Shown here: one piece after another, positions 36,718 through 48,505 of the stretch | Layout: the number at the start of each line of letters is the position of its first letter | How positions within the stretch are numbered: position 1 is the stretch's first letter | Assembly (NCBI GenBank): GCA_020466095.1 | Contig: CM035808.1 | Location: forward strand, 6,596,133 to 6,660,132 | Direction: 5' to 3' | From: Chlorops oryzae | Lineage: Eukaryota; Arthropoda; Insecta; Diptera; Chloropidae | Length of the DNA stretch: 64,000 nt | Notes under the pieces: model-generated | The model's database searches: none | Told to the model about the DNA's origin: nothing | What the model saw: the letters and a program-made list of their open reading frames with translations, nothing else | Made by a program: the position numbers and the translations under genes

Positions 36718-37393
36718 TCACTTAAGATGAGTTTAAATGGACGTATCGAGAGGAACTTTTGATTTTAACACCCTCGGATGTATTCCAAATATATATTTAT
36801 ATTAAGGTGGATCGATTTTGTAACCTCCAATTTCCCTAGAAGAATATTATTCTGTTGCCCATACTTAATAATTATGCCGAAGGAACTATAGGTCAAATGT
36901 GAAAAACAAAGGTTTTTCATGCCATATTCGACTTATTTTGGTCATCATTGTTGGTGAAAACATCTCAAAAAGCAGAGAAACAATCACTTCAACATCCCTT
37001 AAAGCTCGAGCCATTGAAAAAATTTTATAGTTTCTTTAACAACTATCTTAAAATGGCCAATTTATAATGATTTTTCAAGCAAAATTTTATTATTTCTAAT
37101 GCCTAAAATTATGCTAAGAACGAAAATAAGAAAAGTTCAATTTAAAAACATTTTTGATTAGGTAAAAATTTCAATAATTTGTAGCATGCTTTTAGGCGTA
37201 TTTAAGACGGACTTTCTTTTTAAAAAGCGGAAGAAAAAAATTCGGGTTTGACTACGGTTCCTTGGACATTCTTTCTCCAAAAAAAATGTAGAATCTTATT
37301 TCACTAGGGCAATTTTAATTTATCTTTATCGATCTACCTTAATATATATGCATACTTTTGGGTGCTTCAATTTAAATACCTTCTGTTTCCCTA
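36718..37393 (-). repeat. Family C relative interrupted by a hAT MITE
   Basis: Reverse-strand homology to 34636-34745: GATGAGTTTAAATGG, CCCTCGG, GTATTC.AAATATATATTTAT on the left and GCATACTTTTGGGTGCTTCA, TTCTGTTTCCCTA on the right. The two parts are split exactly by the MITE at 36803-37341. Confidence 0.72.
36803..37341. mobile_element. hAT MITE, 539 bp (TAAGGTGGATCGAT ends)
   Basis: Ends TAAGGTGGATCGAT and ATCGATCTACCTTA match at 13 of 14 positions. Flanks ATTTATAT (36795-36802) and ATATATAT (37342-37349) match 7 of 8. The uninterrupted target is visible at about 34680-34700 in reverse. Internally related to the MITE at 30485-31163. Confidence 0.83.
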
Positions 37394-39590
37394 CTGATTG
37401 GGGTGCCAGAATCTTAATTTTCATCCTTAGAGGATACTTTTTTTTGTATAAATTACCTACGATCTGTTAGAGAACTAAGCCCTGGGAATTATAAATGTAT
37501 CCAGTCAAAGATGAGGTCTCCCTAAAACCTATAGGTGAGATTGATCGGGATTTTTTGGGTATTACTTTTGAGCAATCATCCAGTTGAGGAGCTGAGATCA
37601 ATCAAAAGTTCAACTACAGTCCCGTTTGCTTTACTCAAAATAGGTCCTTTTTTATCCGCGATTATCCATATCTCTTACGAGTACAAAGAAGCGACAGTAC
37701 CTAATATGAAAAGTTAAGCTCAATCACGAAGACCAAACACACGTCGGCACATGTTGCTTACACTTGAAAATACCTCTGCCTTCGGTAGCTGAAAGCCTTT
37801 ATGTGCTCTCAGGAAATAAACTGAACTCCGTTCTTGATGAAGTAAGGCATAATTGCTTTTGTTTTATGGCATGCTATGAGATTAATGAGCCTGAAGCGTC
37901 TTACGCGTAAATCTTTTGCTACCGTTAAATTCGCCAAAAAGGACATTCGGTGACGGAAGCATTGGACATGTTATATGTCCTCTTCCTCTCTCTGAACGAC
38001 GCCGAGACATTCCTTAAGGATTTCGAGAAACAAAAGACCAAAAATCATTGCTTTTGTTTTATAGTTTTTGTTGTTGTTTCATTTCTTCAGTATAATTGCG
38101 CCAGCGAAATGAGGGAAATTACTGGGGCGGAAGTCCAACGCTCTTTTCAGTAATGCGCAGCTAATCATTGTCAAAGTGTATAAAGTTTGTCCTTAACGAG
38201 AAGATATATACGTATGTATGTATGTTTGTTAACCTTTCTAGGGTTGGTGAGGGTTGCCAAACGCAAGGTAAGTACATATTTCATTCCAGCAATAAATTCC
38301 TCGTATGCTATCCCATAAGTCTGGCAACTCTCTGCGTTTGAGTTCCCTGTTCGCACATTTCGCTTCACTCGGGCAATATATCCTTCCACATAACAATAAC
38401 TCAGTAAATTCTTTTGTTTCGAACTGTTCATGTTGTTCTTTTTGCACAAATAAATAGCAGCAACGAGAACAAAAACAACAACAAAAACAACGAAATAAAA
38501 ATGTTTTCTAATTATCGTTTGTGCCGATTTTTTTTTTTCGCAATTTGACAAATTTCCTGAGCAAAGTAGAAGCTGAACTCATCGCCCCTTATGGGACATT
38601 TTGTAATTGATGTCGGGCGAAGGCGAAGCACATTTCCAGTGCTCTATGTCCCACGATCCGAGAACATTAAAGCACGCGATGCCAATTTTCATGTCCTCCA
38701 TTAATGAGAATCAATGGACCTGACTGTGTACTCGGAACTTTTGTAGTAGCAGTAGTACGAGTAGGAGTGGCCCACTCACTTATTGCATGGCATGATTTTT
38801 ATATCGGATGTCCTTCCACGAACGTCCTTAGATGGTGTTTTGCACACACGAATGCACAAAATTTACGTTAGGAGGACAGTAATAATGTGTTGAGGTGTTA
38901 CCATAAATAGCTTAACAATGAGTGGGCCACTAGCGTCCCCCATACCAGACCATCGTACTTTCGTGCTACCGTAAAACTTTTTGTCCGTTTTCCAAGATTT
39001 ATTTCTTTAACGTGAAAATTTAGGAATGTGCGATGTTCTTTTGGGAACTCACTGAAGGACATACTCATTATGTTGGTAGGTACGTTGACGAAGGCGGCGA
39101 CTCCAGCGATGAAGTGGGCGTTTAGAGGAAAGCATAAAACATTCGAGTTTGACATTTATGGAATGGTCTTCGAGATGTTAAAAGTTTTCTTCTTCAAGCT
39201 ATTCGAATGTATGAGTCGAACTGGAGAAGTTCTCTATGATAAGATAAGTGAAGAAAGCCAACAGGAAAACAGAAGAATAACTGAATAGCAAGAAGAACTT
39301 TGGAAGGAAACTAGAAACTAGAACTAAACTAGAACAAAAAGCTACTAGAACCCTTGTGAGATTAAAGTGAACCATTTAAAATGGTCTTGTAGAGAAGGTA
39401 GGGACCAGGACGGTAATTTACATAATGCTCTAGGTATTCCTGCACTGCAGTGTAATGACCTTCTTTTAATCTCACTTTGCGTAATAATTGAGGTTTCCAC
39501 TTCAAATTATCTTCAAGGAATCCGGGATTTCTGTTAGGTCACTCGATTGTTACACTGACTCTGAGGCTGTCTTATAACTCTTCTATAACA
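37394..39590. other. No gene seen; one unassigned minus frame
   Basis: A 126-aa minus frame at 38171-38551 and an 85-aa minus frame at 38898-39155 lack recognisable domains. Density of AACAAA and CTAGA words rises towards 39300-39380. Confidence 0.4.
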
Positions 39591-40035
39591 TCCCGGCTGG
39601 AAATCGCCTAAAGAAATCTAGTTACTAGCTAGGGCCTTGCTAGTGCCTAACTAGCGCCTAGCTGAATTTGCTCAACTAGATAAATCTAGCCTGGCGCTAG
39701 CTAGAACCTCCCCTGTAGGGGCGATGACTAGAATAATCCAGACAGGGCCTAGCTAGTTCTCTCTAGGTAAAGCTCGGACAGCAAACTCTAGCCTGGCGCT
39801 AGCTAGCGCCTAGCTAGATTCGCCCGACTAGATAAATCTAGTCCGGCGCTAGTTAAGCGCTAGCTAGAGCCTTCCCTGTAGGGGCGATGACTAGAATAAT
39901 CCAGACAGGGCCTAGCTAGTTTTCTCTAGGTAAAGCCCGGATAGAAAACTCTAGCCTAGCTAGACTTTACTAGCTAAGCCCAAGATATAAACTAGCTAGG
40001 GCCTAGCTAGCGCCGAGATAGAATTTCCAGCCGGG
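39591..40035. mobile_element. CTAG-dense terminal-repeat element with 163-bp tandem repeat
   Basis: Inverted ends ATCCCGGCTGGAAAT and ATTTCCAGCCGGGAT bound ~430 bp holding about 36 CTAG tetramers by my count, against about 2 expected. Inside, a unit including CCCTGTAGGGGCGATGAC and TCCAGACAGGGCCTAGC recurs 163 bp apart (GGGG at 39718 and 39881). No clear target duplication and no coding. Confidence 0.78.
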
Positions 40036-40144
40036 ATCTAAATACTCAAACGAGCTCTGACGGAAAAATGTCCCGAAATTCTTCTTTACGGATCTACATT
40101 TAAGCACTTAACGATCTTTTGAGTTTAAATGATATATTAAGACC

Positions 40145-40821
40145 TTTTATCTAGCGAGGCTAGACGGAGTCCAGAGGCTGGCCTGTGTTGGAATTACGGA
40201 TGCCATACGTACCACACCAACATCGGCACTAGAATTGCTGCTGGGACTACTACCGTTGGATTTATGTATAAAGAAAACAGGCAGCACTAACGGCAGTAGG
40301 CATGTACAGGAATAGATTTGGAAGTATACAGGGACACCGGAGGATACTTGACATTGTCCACAGCGAGGTCAAAGAAACGCAAATGCCAATGGAAACTATG
40401 AGAAGAGTCAGTATGACTGCAAAGTCACACAGAACGCTCATAGAGGACTTCCGTCTATATGACGAGTGCGGACGCCATGACATTTGCATCTTCACGGATG
40501 GTTCACTAATGGATGGAGTCTTCTCGGAAGAACTAGACACCGCTGACATAATCTACCTGCGAACGTTCGTGTCAATTTACCAGGCCGAACTTCTCACGGT
40601 CGTTCGCGCCCTGGATCACCTGCTTGAAGAGAAAGGTCCAACAGAAGCGAATTCTGATTGGGCTTGACAAGGAGCATAACGCAAACGACTACGCACAACA
40701 GTCTGGTACAGGAGTGTGCTGCGAAACTCCAAGAGTTACTTCCAGAAATGAAGTCACACATATGTGGTTTAGAGGACACTCTGGTATAGACCTTTGGGAC
40801 ACAATCAAAAAAAACGAATAA
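40145..40821 (+). pseudogene. Decayed non-LTR retrotransposon (reverse transcriptase tail + RNase H)
   Basis: In one frame 40160-40270 reads VQRLACVGITDAIRTTPTSA..ELLLGLLPLDL, the conserved C-terminal stretch of jockey/I/R1-type polymerases. A frame change near 40275 leads to AALTAVGMYRNRFGS. An RNase H domain follows: IFTDGS (~40489), then SIYQAELLTVVRAL (~40575) with the catalytic D and E present. Stops and another frame change precede WFRGHSGI (~40764), the end of RNase H. At least two frameshifts and several stops make it non-functional. Confidence 0.83.
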
Positions 40822-40829
40822 AAGGAACA

Positions 40830-41745
40830 AAATGAGCGAGGTCACAATCTCATACCAAATCTTTACATAAAATCAATCCTTTTCACTTTGAAAATAACAA
40901 TCCCTTCTACTGTGACATGTCATACAGATATGTGATATGACGTTTCGTTGGTATTCATATATATCACTCAGAGATTTTGATAGTGTCTACAACTTTTCCG
41001 AAAATCTTCCAAACAAGCTTAGACTGGATTATTTGTGTGATACGAAAATGAAGTCCCAAACGAGCCAAAATGAAACTGAACTGCTTAAATGATATCACGC
41101 GCAAACCACGACACAGGACATAAATAATTAACAAACTCGGCCCGAGTGAATGATAAATTTCGTTGCAAACATAAGACGAGTGAGATAAGTTCGTTTAATA
41201 TTTATGACAACTTTATGGAGTGCAGTTAGTGGTAAGAATCTCGCACATACGCAACGGCATAGCCAGTGATTTACGACCGCCGCACACAAAAACAATCTGG
41301 ACAAAGTGGAAAAATACGAAAATTCGACAAGAGCAATTTCTCATACTACGGCAAAAAATGATAAAGCAGCTCATACGGTTGCGTGGGGGTAAATGTGAAT
41401 ATATTGTATGTGAATATGGGACTATATCACTATATGGATGGATGGAGCATTCGAAATGTGGGGGAACTTTTCACAGTGATACCCAAAGCAATGTGTCCAC
41501 GAGAAATTACTTTCATTTTCAACGAATTATGACACATAAAATGTATGGACATACACCCCCGAATATGGTCGAAGGTAGGCCGGTGTATCAGTGACCTCAC
41601 TGACTCGAGCCTCACTCCTTGCAATTTATCAATGAGAATTCTAAATCAATAGCGACAAGTTCAATAAAGATTTATGATTTTTTGCCACTGCCGGTTGTAT
41701 GCAGTGCCACAGAGTCACATGGGACTTACCGGCGTGGGGAACTGC
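40830..41745. other. No gene assigned
   Basis: A 124-aa plus frame (41220-41594) of fairly normal composition resembles nothing I know; it could be a decayed mobile-element piece or chance. Confidence 0.4.
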
Positions 41746-42598
41746 ACTACCCCCCAAAAAAAAAAACTTGTGCTTATCTCCCACATGTAGTTTCATATGT
41801 AAGTATCCAACGATAAATGAAAATAACAAAGTTATTATTTATAAAAGCATAAAGTCCATAAACATTTTACTTGATGCGCTCTTGTGTGTACTCCAGTGAT
41901 TCTCTGTGTGGTGTCCTCTCTGGTGCTATGTATGTAGGTACTTGAAGCAGAGCGACATGTGTCGCTCGTTATATTTATGACCAGCACTTGACTTTATGAT
42001 TACATCTGTGCCATTTCATACGAAATGCTAGATTTAATTCCGAATTCGAGTACATTGATCACATACAAATGAAGGTTAGAGCTACAGAGAATTTCACTAC
42101 ATTAGGAATATCGAATTTATTTAGCATATTGCATAGGTAATGGGCCAACAAATGAGGTTTTTTGATAGATAACATTCGTGGGACGACTACCCCCCATAAA
42201 AACTTGTGCTTTCTCCATGTGATTTCGTAGAAGTATCAACGAAGAAAATACAAGTTATTATTTATAAAAGCATAAGTCATAAACATTTTACTTGATGCGT
42301 TTGTGTGATCAGTGATTCTTGTGTGGTGTCCTCAATGGTGCTATGGGTATGTAGAGTACTTGAAGCAGACGACATTGTCGCTCGTATAGTCACTGACCAG
42401 CATTGACTTCATGATACATCTGTGCATTTCATACGAAATGCTAGATTTAATTTCCAATGTCAAGTACATTGATATTATGATAGGTTAGCAGCTGCAGAGA
42501 TTCCTACATTGGAATACTCGAATTTATTTAGCTTTGCATAGGTAATGGTCCTAAGCAAATGATTGGTTTTGTTGATAGATACATCTGTTGGTCGTCGA
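41746..42598 (+). repeat. 440-bp tandem duplication with a deletion-scarred second copy
   Basis: ACTACCCCCC starts copy 1 at 41746 and copy 2 at 42186. The copies align throughout, but copy 2 lacks many single C/T bases or CT pairs (CATAAAGTCCATAAAC versus CATAAGTCATAAAC; GCAGAGCGACATGTGTCGC versus GCAGACGACATTGTCGC). Confidence 0.9.
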
Positions 42599-42833
42599 TC
42601 ATTATCCTGCTTGGTCTCTCTGTTGGATTGTCTGTGGAATCTAGTAACGCTTGGTAATGTTATATGATGTGTGATCTTTGTACTTCGTGTTTCGGTGGCA
42701 ATGTTTTGTTTCTGTTGTTGGTTGGGTCTGTTGAGTCTGTCTGTGGATCTGTCTGTTGAGTCACTGCTGTTGGATTGTCATGTTGTTCTGCGTCTGTGGT
42801 CTGTCTGTTTGGTTGTCTAATGTAGTCTTGTAT

Positions 42834-43110
42834 GTGTGGACTGTCTGTTGGTCTGTCTGTTGGTCTGTCTGTTGGTCTGTCTGTTGGTCTGTCTGTTGTT
42901 GTCTTTGGTCTGTCTGTTGGTCTGTCTGTTGGTCTGTCTGTTGGTCTGTCTGTTGGTCTGTCTGTTGGTCTGTCTGTTGGTCTGTCTGTTGGTCTGTCTG
43001 TTGGTCTGTCTGTTGGTCTGTCTGTTGGTCTGTCTGTTGGTCTGTCTGTTGGTCTGTCTGTTGGTCTGTCTGTTGGTCTGTCTGTTGGTCTGTCTGTTGA
43101 TCTGTCTGTT
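42834..43110 (+). repeat. 12-bp minisatellite (GTCTGTCTGTTG)n
   Basis: About 22 units of GGTCTGTCTGTT with one interruption near 42897-42910. A noisy, irregular version of the same words extends back to ~42610. The Leu/Val/Cys-rich frames are translations of the repeat in three phases. Confidence 0.95.
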
Positions 43111-43160
43111 CGGTCTGTCTTCGGTCTCTCGACCTATCTGTCAGCCTGTCTGTCTGTCGT

Positions 43161-43538
43161 TTATACTTTTCTTATCGAAGGAGTTGAGCCATCATGACGA
43201 AATTCGGCAGGGAGTATGATTAAGTTCGAGAACAGACCCAATCGGATCATTTGTAAGGAACCTCCGGTACTAGGGTCTGTCATGGCATGTTTGAAATAGT
43301 TATCCAAGCTGTAGGTTTTTATATCTGACCGTTTATCAGTGTCGGGTATTATGCAATTAATATTATGTACATTTTTGGTCCGATCTATTTCAAGCACGAT
43401 ATTATTTTCTTGCCTCAAATATTCATCATCTTTAAGTTCAAAGGTCCTCATTGTTAAGCCACTCAATTCATGAAAGCCCCTATAATTGGGCCAAAGTTTG
43501 TGAAACAATCTATAAATAAAAGAATTGATTGAAACCAT
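43161..43538 (-). other. Unassigned open frame, 125 aa
   Basis: A minus-strand frame of balanced composition with no homopolymers. I recognise no domain. Its 3' end lies against the minisatellite, and the adjacent TGTCTGTC-rich head followed by a unique body is a common layout of dispersed insect repeats, so it may be part of one. Low confidence that it is a gene. Confidence 0.2.
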
Positions 43539-43544
43539 TGAGCG

Positions 43545-46500
43545 GTATCTGCATGAATGGACAATGACTCATTAAGGCTGACACGCTAACAGAAAAATTC
43601 GCTTATGTGGAACGACAGGAAATTGAAAGAAAAAAGGCCCGTCAAAGAAAAGCAAACTCATCAATATGGGCAAGAGTAGCACAAAAAGGACATTCATCAG
43701 TTGCACAAAAAAAAAAAAAAAAAACAAAAACAAAACAATCGAAAAAAAGCAATTAAGCACATGAAAGGAAACTTAAGCAACGCATGTGACATGAAATGCT
43801 TATCAGCACAACGAAAAACCTTCTTCCCTCATATGAAATCCACCCAGGTCCTTTCAATGTCCTGATAATGATGTGTTTGTCGATTAGGCGACGAAAATAT
43901 CGTTTCTGCTGCTTGTGCGTGTGTTCCCTCATTAAATGGCTTCAAAGGACCGCACATGCATCTTGAAGATGTCCTTAATATCTTTTGAGTAGAGAACTTT
44001 TTCAGCTTTTTGGTCCAAACGAGAAAGAATTCCGCATGATTCCGGTCGGTATGTGTGAATTATTGACCCATTTCGTATTGGGATTAATTAAGCGTCGAAT
44101 TCTTTTACTCTTCGCTTTGCGTTTTAATGCCTTTCCCGTTTTTCGGAATGGCAAAGTTTTCTGTTTTCTGTACTCAGAACTCTGTGCTCTGTTCGGCGTT
44201 CGCTGTTTGCTCTTTTTGCAGCTACGAGTTGCGCATTTTAATGCTGATTTTTATTTATTGCGAAAATGGAAAATTGCTCGCAAGCGTAAATAAACATTCG
44301 TTTTCGGTTTTAATTGCTCTTTGTATGGCACCGTAATGAAATGTCTTTGAATGGGTGTTAATTCCGCTGTTTGCGATCTGTTCTGTTTGCTTGTGCCGAA
44401 GTGTGAAGTAATAAAACTTTAGTTTTCTTTCGAAAATAATCAGCAACGAATTCTTCTTTTTGACGCGTCTGTTCGTACAAATCCATTCAATGGTATCCGA
44501 AGACTGCGAATATTGTGCCTCTATATATCAAGGAGATGCAAGTACTCGTATAGAGCATTAAGTTAGTATACATTTTTAAGAGATACCCCCTCCTTGACGT
44601 AAAACAACCATATTATTGAACCCATATAGCGAGACACCCGGGTAAAGAAGTATTGTTAATGAAGGTGCTATCAACAAAGGCAGAGGGATGAATGAAATGG
44701 AAAGGATGATTAGATTCAGACTTTTTGCTGATCTACATTAGGGAATAAATCGCTGAGGGATATTCGATTTTTTTAAAGAGAGATGACTGGAGAAGAGAGA
44801 CGAATTATTGATGTTTTCTCGCCATTAAAACAAAATATTTCTGAGTCGTTTTTCGCCCGATATTGTTAAGATAGGCCCATGCAAGTACGTATAAAGATAT
44901 GTCGGGCCCCAGAGGAAGTTTTTCTTTCAGAGCCTATTTGAGAAATAATGAAAGTTCAGGGCAAAAAATAGACACCAAGGCAGACACAGAGATTCTTAAC
45001 AGCTCGCTGAACAATGAGAGTCTTCCGTGCCCCAAAAGGGTACCTTTAAGTGTGCACTGTGAAAATGAATGAAAGTATAAGAGAAAAGGTCCTCCACTCG
45101 GATATTCGGGCCTCTTCTTGAAGTCTAAATTAAAGGGTAATCGCCCGTTTCCAATGGTTTCTCTACAAGACTTGATTCATGTGAATCGAAGGCCCAAGAT
45201 ATTTTTGTTTTTTCGGGTGAGGGTGTGAAATGCTTTATGCAACGTCAGCCAAGTCGCCACTTGACCGGTGTGTTGGACTCCCACAATTTGTAAATCAGAC
45301 TAAAACACATCCTCTTGTCGTCAGGACTGTATTCCTCCCCGGGAGACCGTTTCGTATTACTTCGGGGCCCAAGATATAATGAAATGAGATATGCTATTGA
45401 GAAAAATGGACCCTGGACTTGGTTGAAGACAAAGCGCTCAAAAGAAAAAGAACAAGGGGGAGGAAGACATTGCAATCAATAGAGTACCTATGTTAGATAT
45501 AACTGTCATACTAAACCTTTCCAATAATTTCTCCATATAACAAGCTTAGCAATTATCAAGTCCTGGGAATCGAGAAGGAATCAAAAACGCATTCCTCTCA
45601 CTCTCAAAGAAAGCAATAAAATAATTAAAAAGCAAACAAACAGAAATTTTGCAATTTCTCCAATCCAATTCGTATTATCAACAACAACAATTAATCATCA
45701 ACTTGTTTCATGTCATCCAAAATTGATTTATTTTTTTTATCATTCGAATGCAGTTAAAGCAAAAAACAAGCCTCCCCCTTTGTGTATTGTGCAATTATCG
45801 CATTACAAAACGAGAATGCCGAAAACCATGTCAATCCCGCCGTTAAATCATTTTTCATTAAAGTTTCAGTTCATACCAATCCAAAAGAAGAGGAAGAAGG
45901 AGAAGAAAACAAACAAACAACCAGCCAGAACACGCCTGATTGACTCCAATCTTGTGTCCATCCGGTCAAGTGTCACGCCGCTAATGTCAAAGAACATGAC
46001 ATTATCTGTCGTGAATTGACCAGCAGACGGACGTCGAATACCCGAGCACAATACACACACATAAGGGTGAAGCGTTCAACGTTTTTTATCAACTGGCAAA
46101 GGACGATTACTTCTATTACATCACAAGATATGAGAAAGCTTTGATGACCGAACGATTGGGCGAGGGTGAGCACAATGGAAGGAGAAAATCCAAATAATGC
46201 CACTGCTGTTTGACAATCACTTAATTTTCGATCAATCAGACTTAGTGCGTCCTTAATAAAAGACCAGCACAGTAGATGATGAGATAAAAGAGCGAGAAAA
46301 GAGAGAGAGAGAGAGAGAGTAGAGAGAGAAAAAAGGAGGACGAAAGAGTCCTAAATAAAGTTTCATAATAGCTGTCACTTAAGATAGACCCCAAAGAAAC
46401 TTTTTGTATTTTTTATTCGCTTAACACTTTTCACTTTTCTTCGTAAATCTCATAGAAAATCTGTTTTTTTTTCTCTCTACTCTCACTCTCTCTCTCCCCC

Positions 46501-48264
46501 CTCCTTCACTCTTGAGCGGCAAAAAAGTTTGCGCACTTCCGTAAGCACTTAAAGAATTCATATCAATTTTGCGGTTATCGGAAATGCTTCAAATGGATTG
46601 TAATTGAGTGGAATGGCTGAGAGGAAATTGAAAACCCCTAAAGCTTTGCCAAAGGACGAAAAAAATTATGATACTTCAGTTGTGAGTTCATATTCGTTTT
46701 TATTGCGGTATGAAAGTGTTTTCAGTGCGTGAAAAGCAGCTTTTCCTTTCATTCCTTTCATTTCACTTGTATCCGTTTTCCGTTGGCAGCACATTATCGG
46801 AGGGATTCAATAAAAGACATATGTCCGCTTGAGGCGCAAGAAAGTTTATCTCATATCAACTCAGCTCAACTCAACTCAACTCAACTTCCTTCAATTGATT
46901 TCTTCTGTTTTTTTTTTCTTCTCACTCTCTCTCTCTCTACCCTACTTAACTGTAAGTGGTAGCCTTAAATACCACAATCGTTGTCCTTACGTTTATCGTT
47001 GTTTGCTTATTTATTCTGGTTTACCTTCATATATTCTTCGATTCTTTTGCTAATCTCTTAGGATTGCCATCAAAGACGTCGACTTGTCTAAGCGATTCAC
47101 GTACAAGTTGCCAAAAGCGTTTTCGTTCTCGATAAACCCAAAACACACGCATGCACACGCACACACATTCAATTCGCTCACGCATCTTTGACCCCATTAT
47201 TTGCGAAATTACCTTCATTCAAGCCGTTCAAAAACAAACACATACGAGTTTAGGGGAATGCTTGCTGGTGGCATTGGAAGCTCTTCAGGTGATTTTGTAC
47301 ACATACCAACATGATTATGGGCACATCCGTTTGGCGGCTTAATACACTCCGGAATGGAGTCTCTCAATGTATTTGGGGGATATTGTTGGGAGTTTATATA
47401 GAGCTTCTGATGTTGTCGCGCACACACAAAGCGCTCATTATTTTCTTTAAGTGATTTTCATATCACCTCAAGGTATTTTACTCCTTTGGTTTCATTTGAA
47501 TTTGCTTTTAAGAAGGGCAATTTTGGGATGAAGTCATTTTGAATATTTCGGCCCACGATAAATCGATGGATTTTTTATCCTTCCCTAATTTTTTTCATTT
47601 TGAAGAATTAAACAAATTTCTAATAAATTTTAATGTCAAATTCAACAGATTAAAGGGTCACAATGCGTGCCTCAAGTCTTTAGATGAGTTCGCGCCGGAG
47701 TTTTTTCTCGAAACACTGGCATTTTGTTTGAAAAACTTATTGCAGAAATGGATAAAGGAGCAAAAAAAAATCATGTTCTTAATTCAATAAAATATTTACT
47801 TTTTGATGTTTAATAAAATATATTCTTCAAATCAGTAAAAATTTTCTTGCTGCCAAATCAAGCCAAGATTTTATTAGTTTTTACTGATTTTGAGAAAATA
47901 ATTCTTTCCGTGTATGTCCTAATAGAAAAAATCAAGTTTTAACTGAGTGGGACGTATTGTCCCAGTAGGCGCGAAAGCGTTAAAAAAATATTAGAGAAGC
48001 CCACTAAGAATGCTTAACTTGATAAAGGCCTTTTTTGATAAAGAAAAATTCCTAAGGTGCAATAAGAAATAGGCGTTAAAAATTTCAATTTTAAGCCTTT
48101 CCTCAATCAGTATCATTATCAATCCATCTTTGGAGATAACCTTCAATACGGGAGTAGGTAACTAAATCCATTTTTGACCGAATCACTCCGATTGTTTTTA
48201 AGCTTATGAGGTTATCGAATGTAAAAATTTTTTTGACTACAGTTCATGAAAGTACTTGTTTAAT
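43545..48264. other. No gene seen in ~4.7 kb
   Basis: GA tract at about 46295-46330, CT tract near 46480, (CTCAA)n near 46860-46885. Open frames are short and overlap antisense. No RNA gene recognised. Confidence 0.45.
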
Positions 48265-48505
48265 GTTCGGCCGAGGAATAAGTTGCGCACTTACTTATGT
48301 CTGTATCTCTTTAACAGTTTAATCTTTAATTTTCCTATCTTTAAAAAAGTTTTAGCCTTAGAAATACAGAAGAGAACTCTAGCAATTACTGACCCGAGAA
48401 CACTCCATACAGTGGCTACAAATAGAAAAAATCCTAAAAACCTAAAAATTTTTTACCTCTTTTCACGATTTTTGGCCTATAGCTCCCAAACCCATACGAA
48501 TCTTA
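48265..48505 (+). repeat. Dispersed repeat family A, copy 3
   Basis: GGCCGAGGAATAAGTTGCGC, TGTATCTCTTTAACAGTTTAAT, AAAAGTTTTAGCCTTAGAAAT, CACTCCATACAGTGGCTA and TTTGGCCTATAGCTCCCAAA follow the order seen at 10790-11030. A TA-flanked MITE is inserted at its 3' end. Confidence 0.75.

Noticed and set aside
42756..43219. Three overlapping Cys/Leu/Val-rich frames of 114-127 aa
   Set aside because: A 12-bp repeat is open in all three phases by construction.
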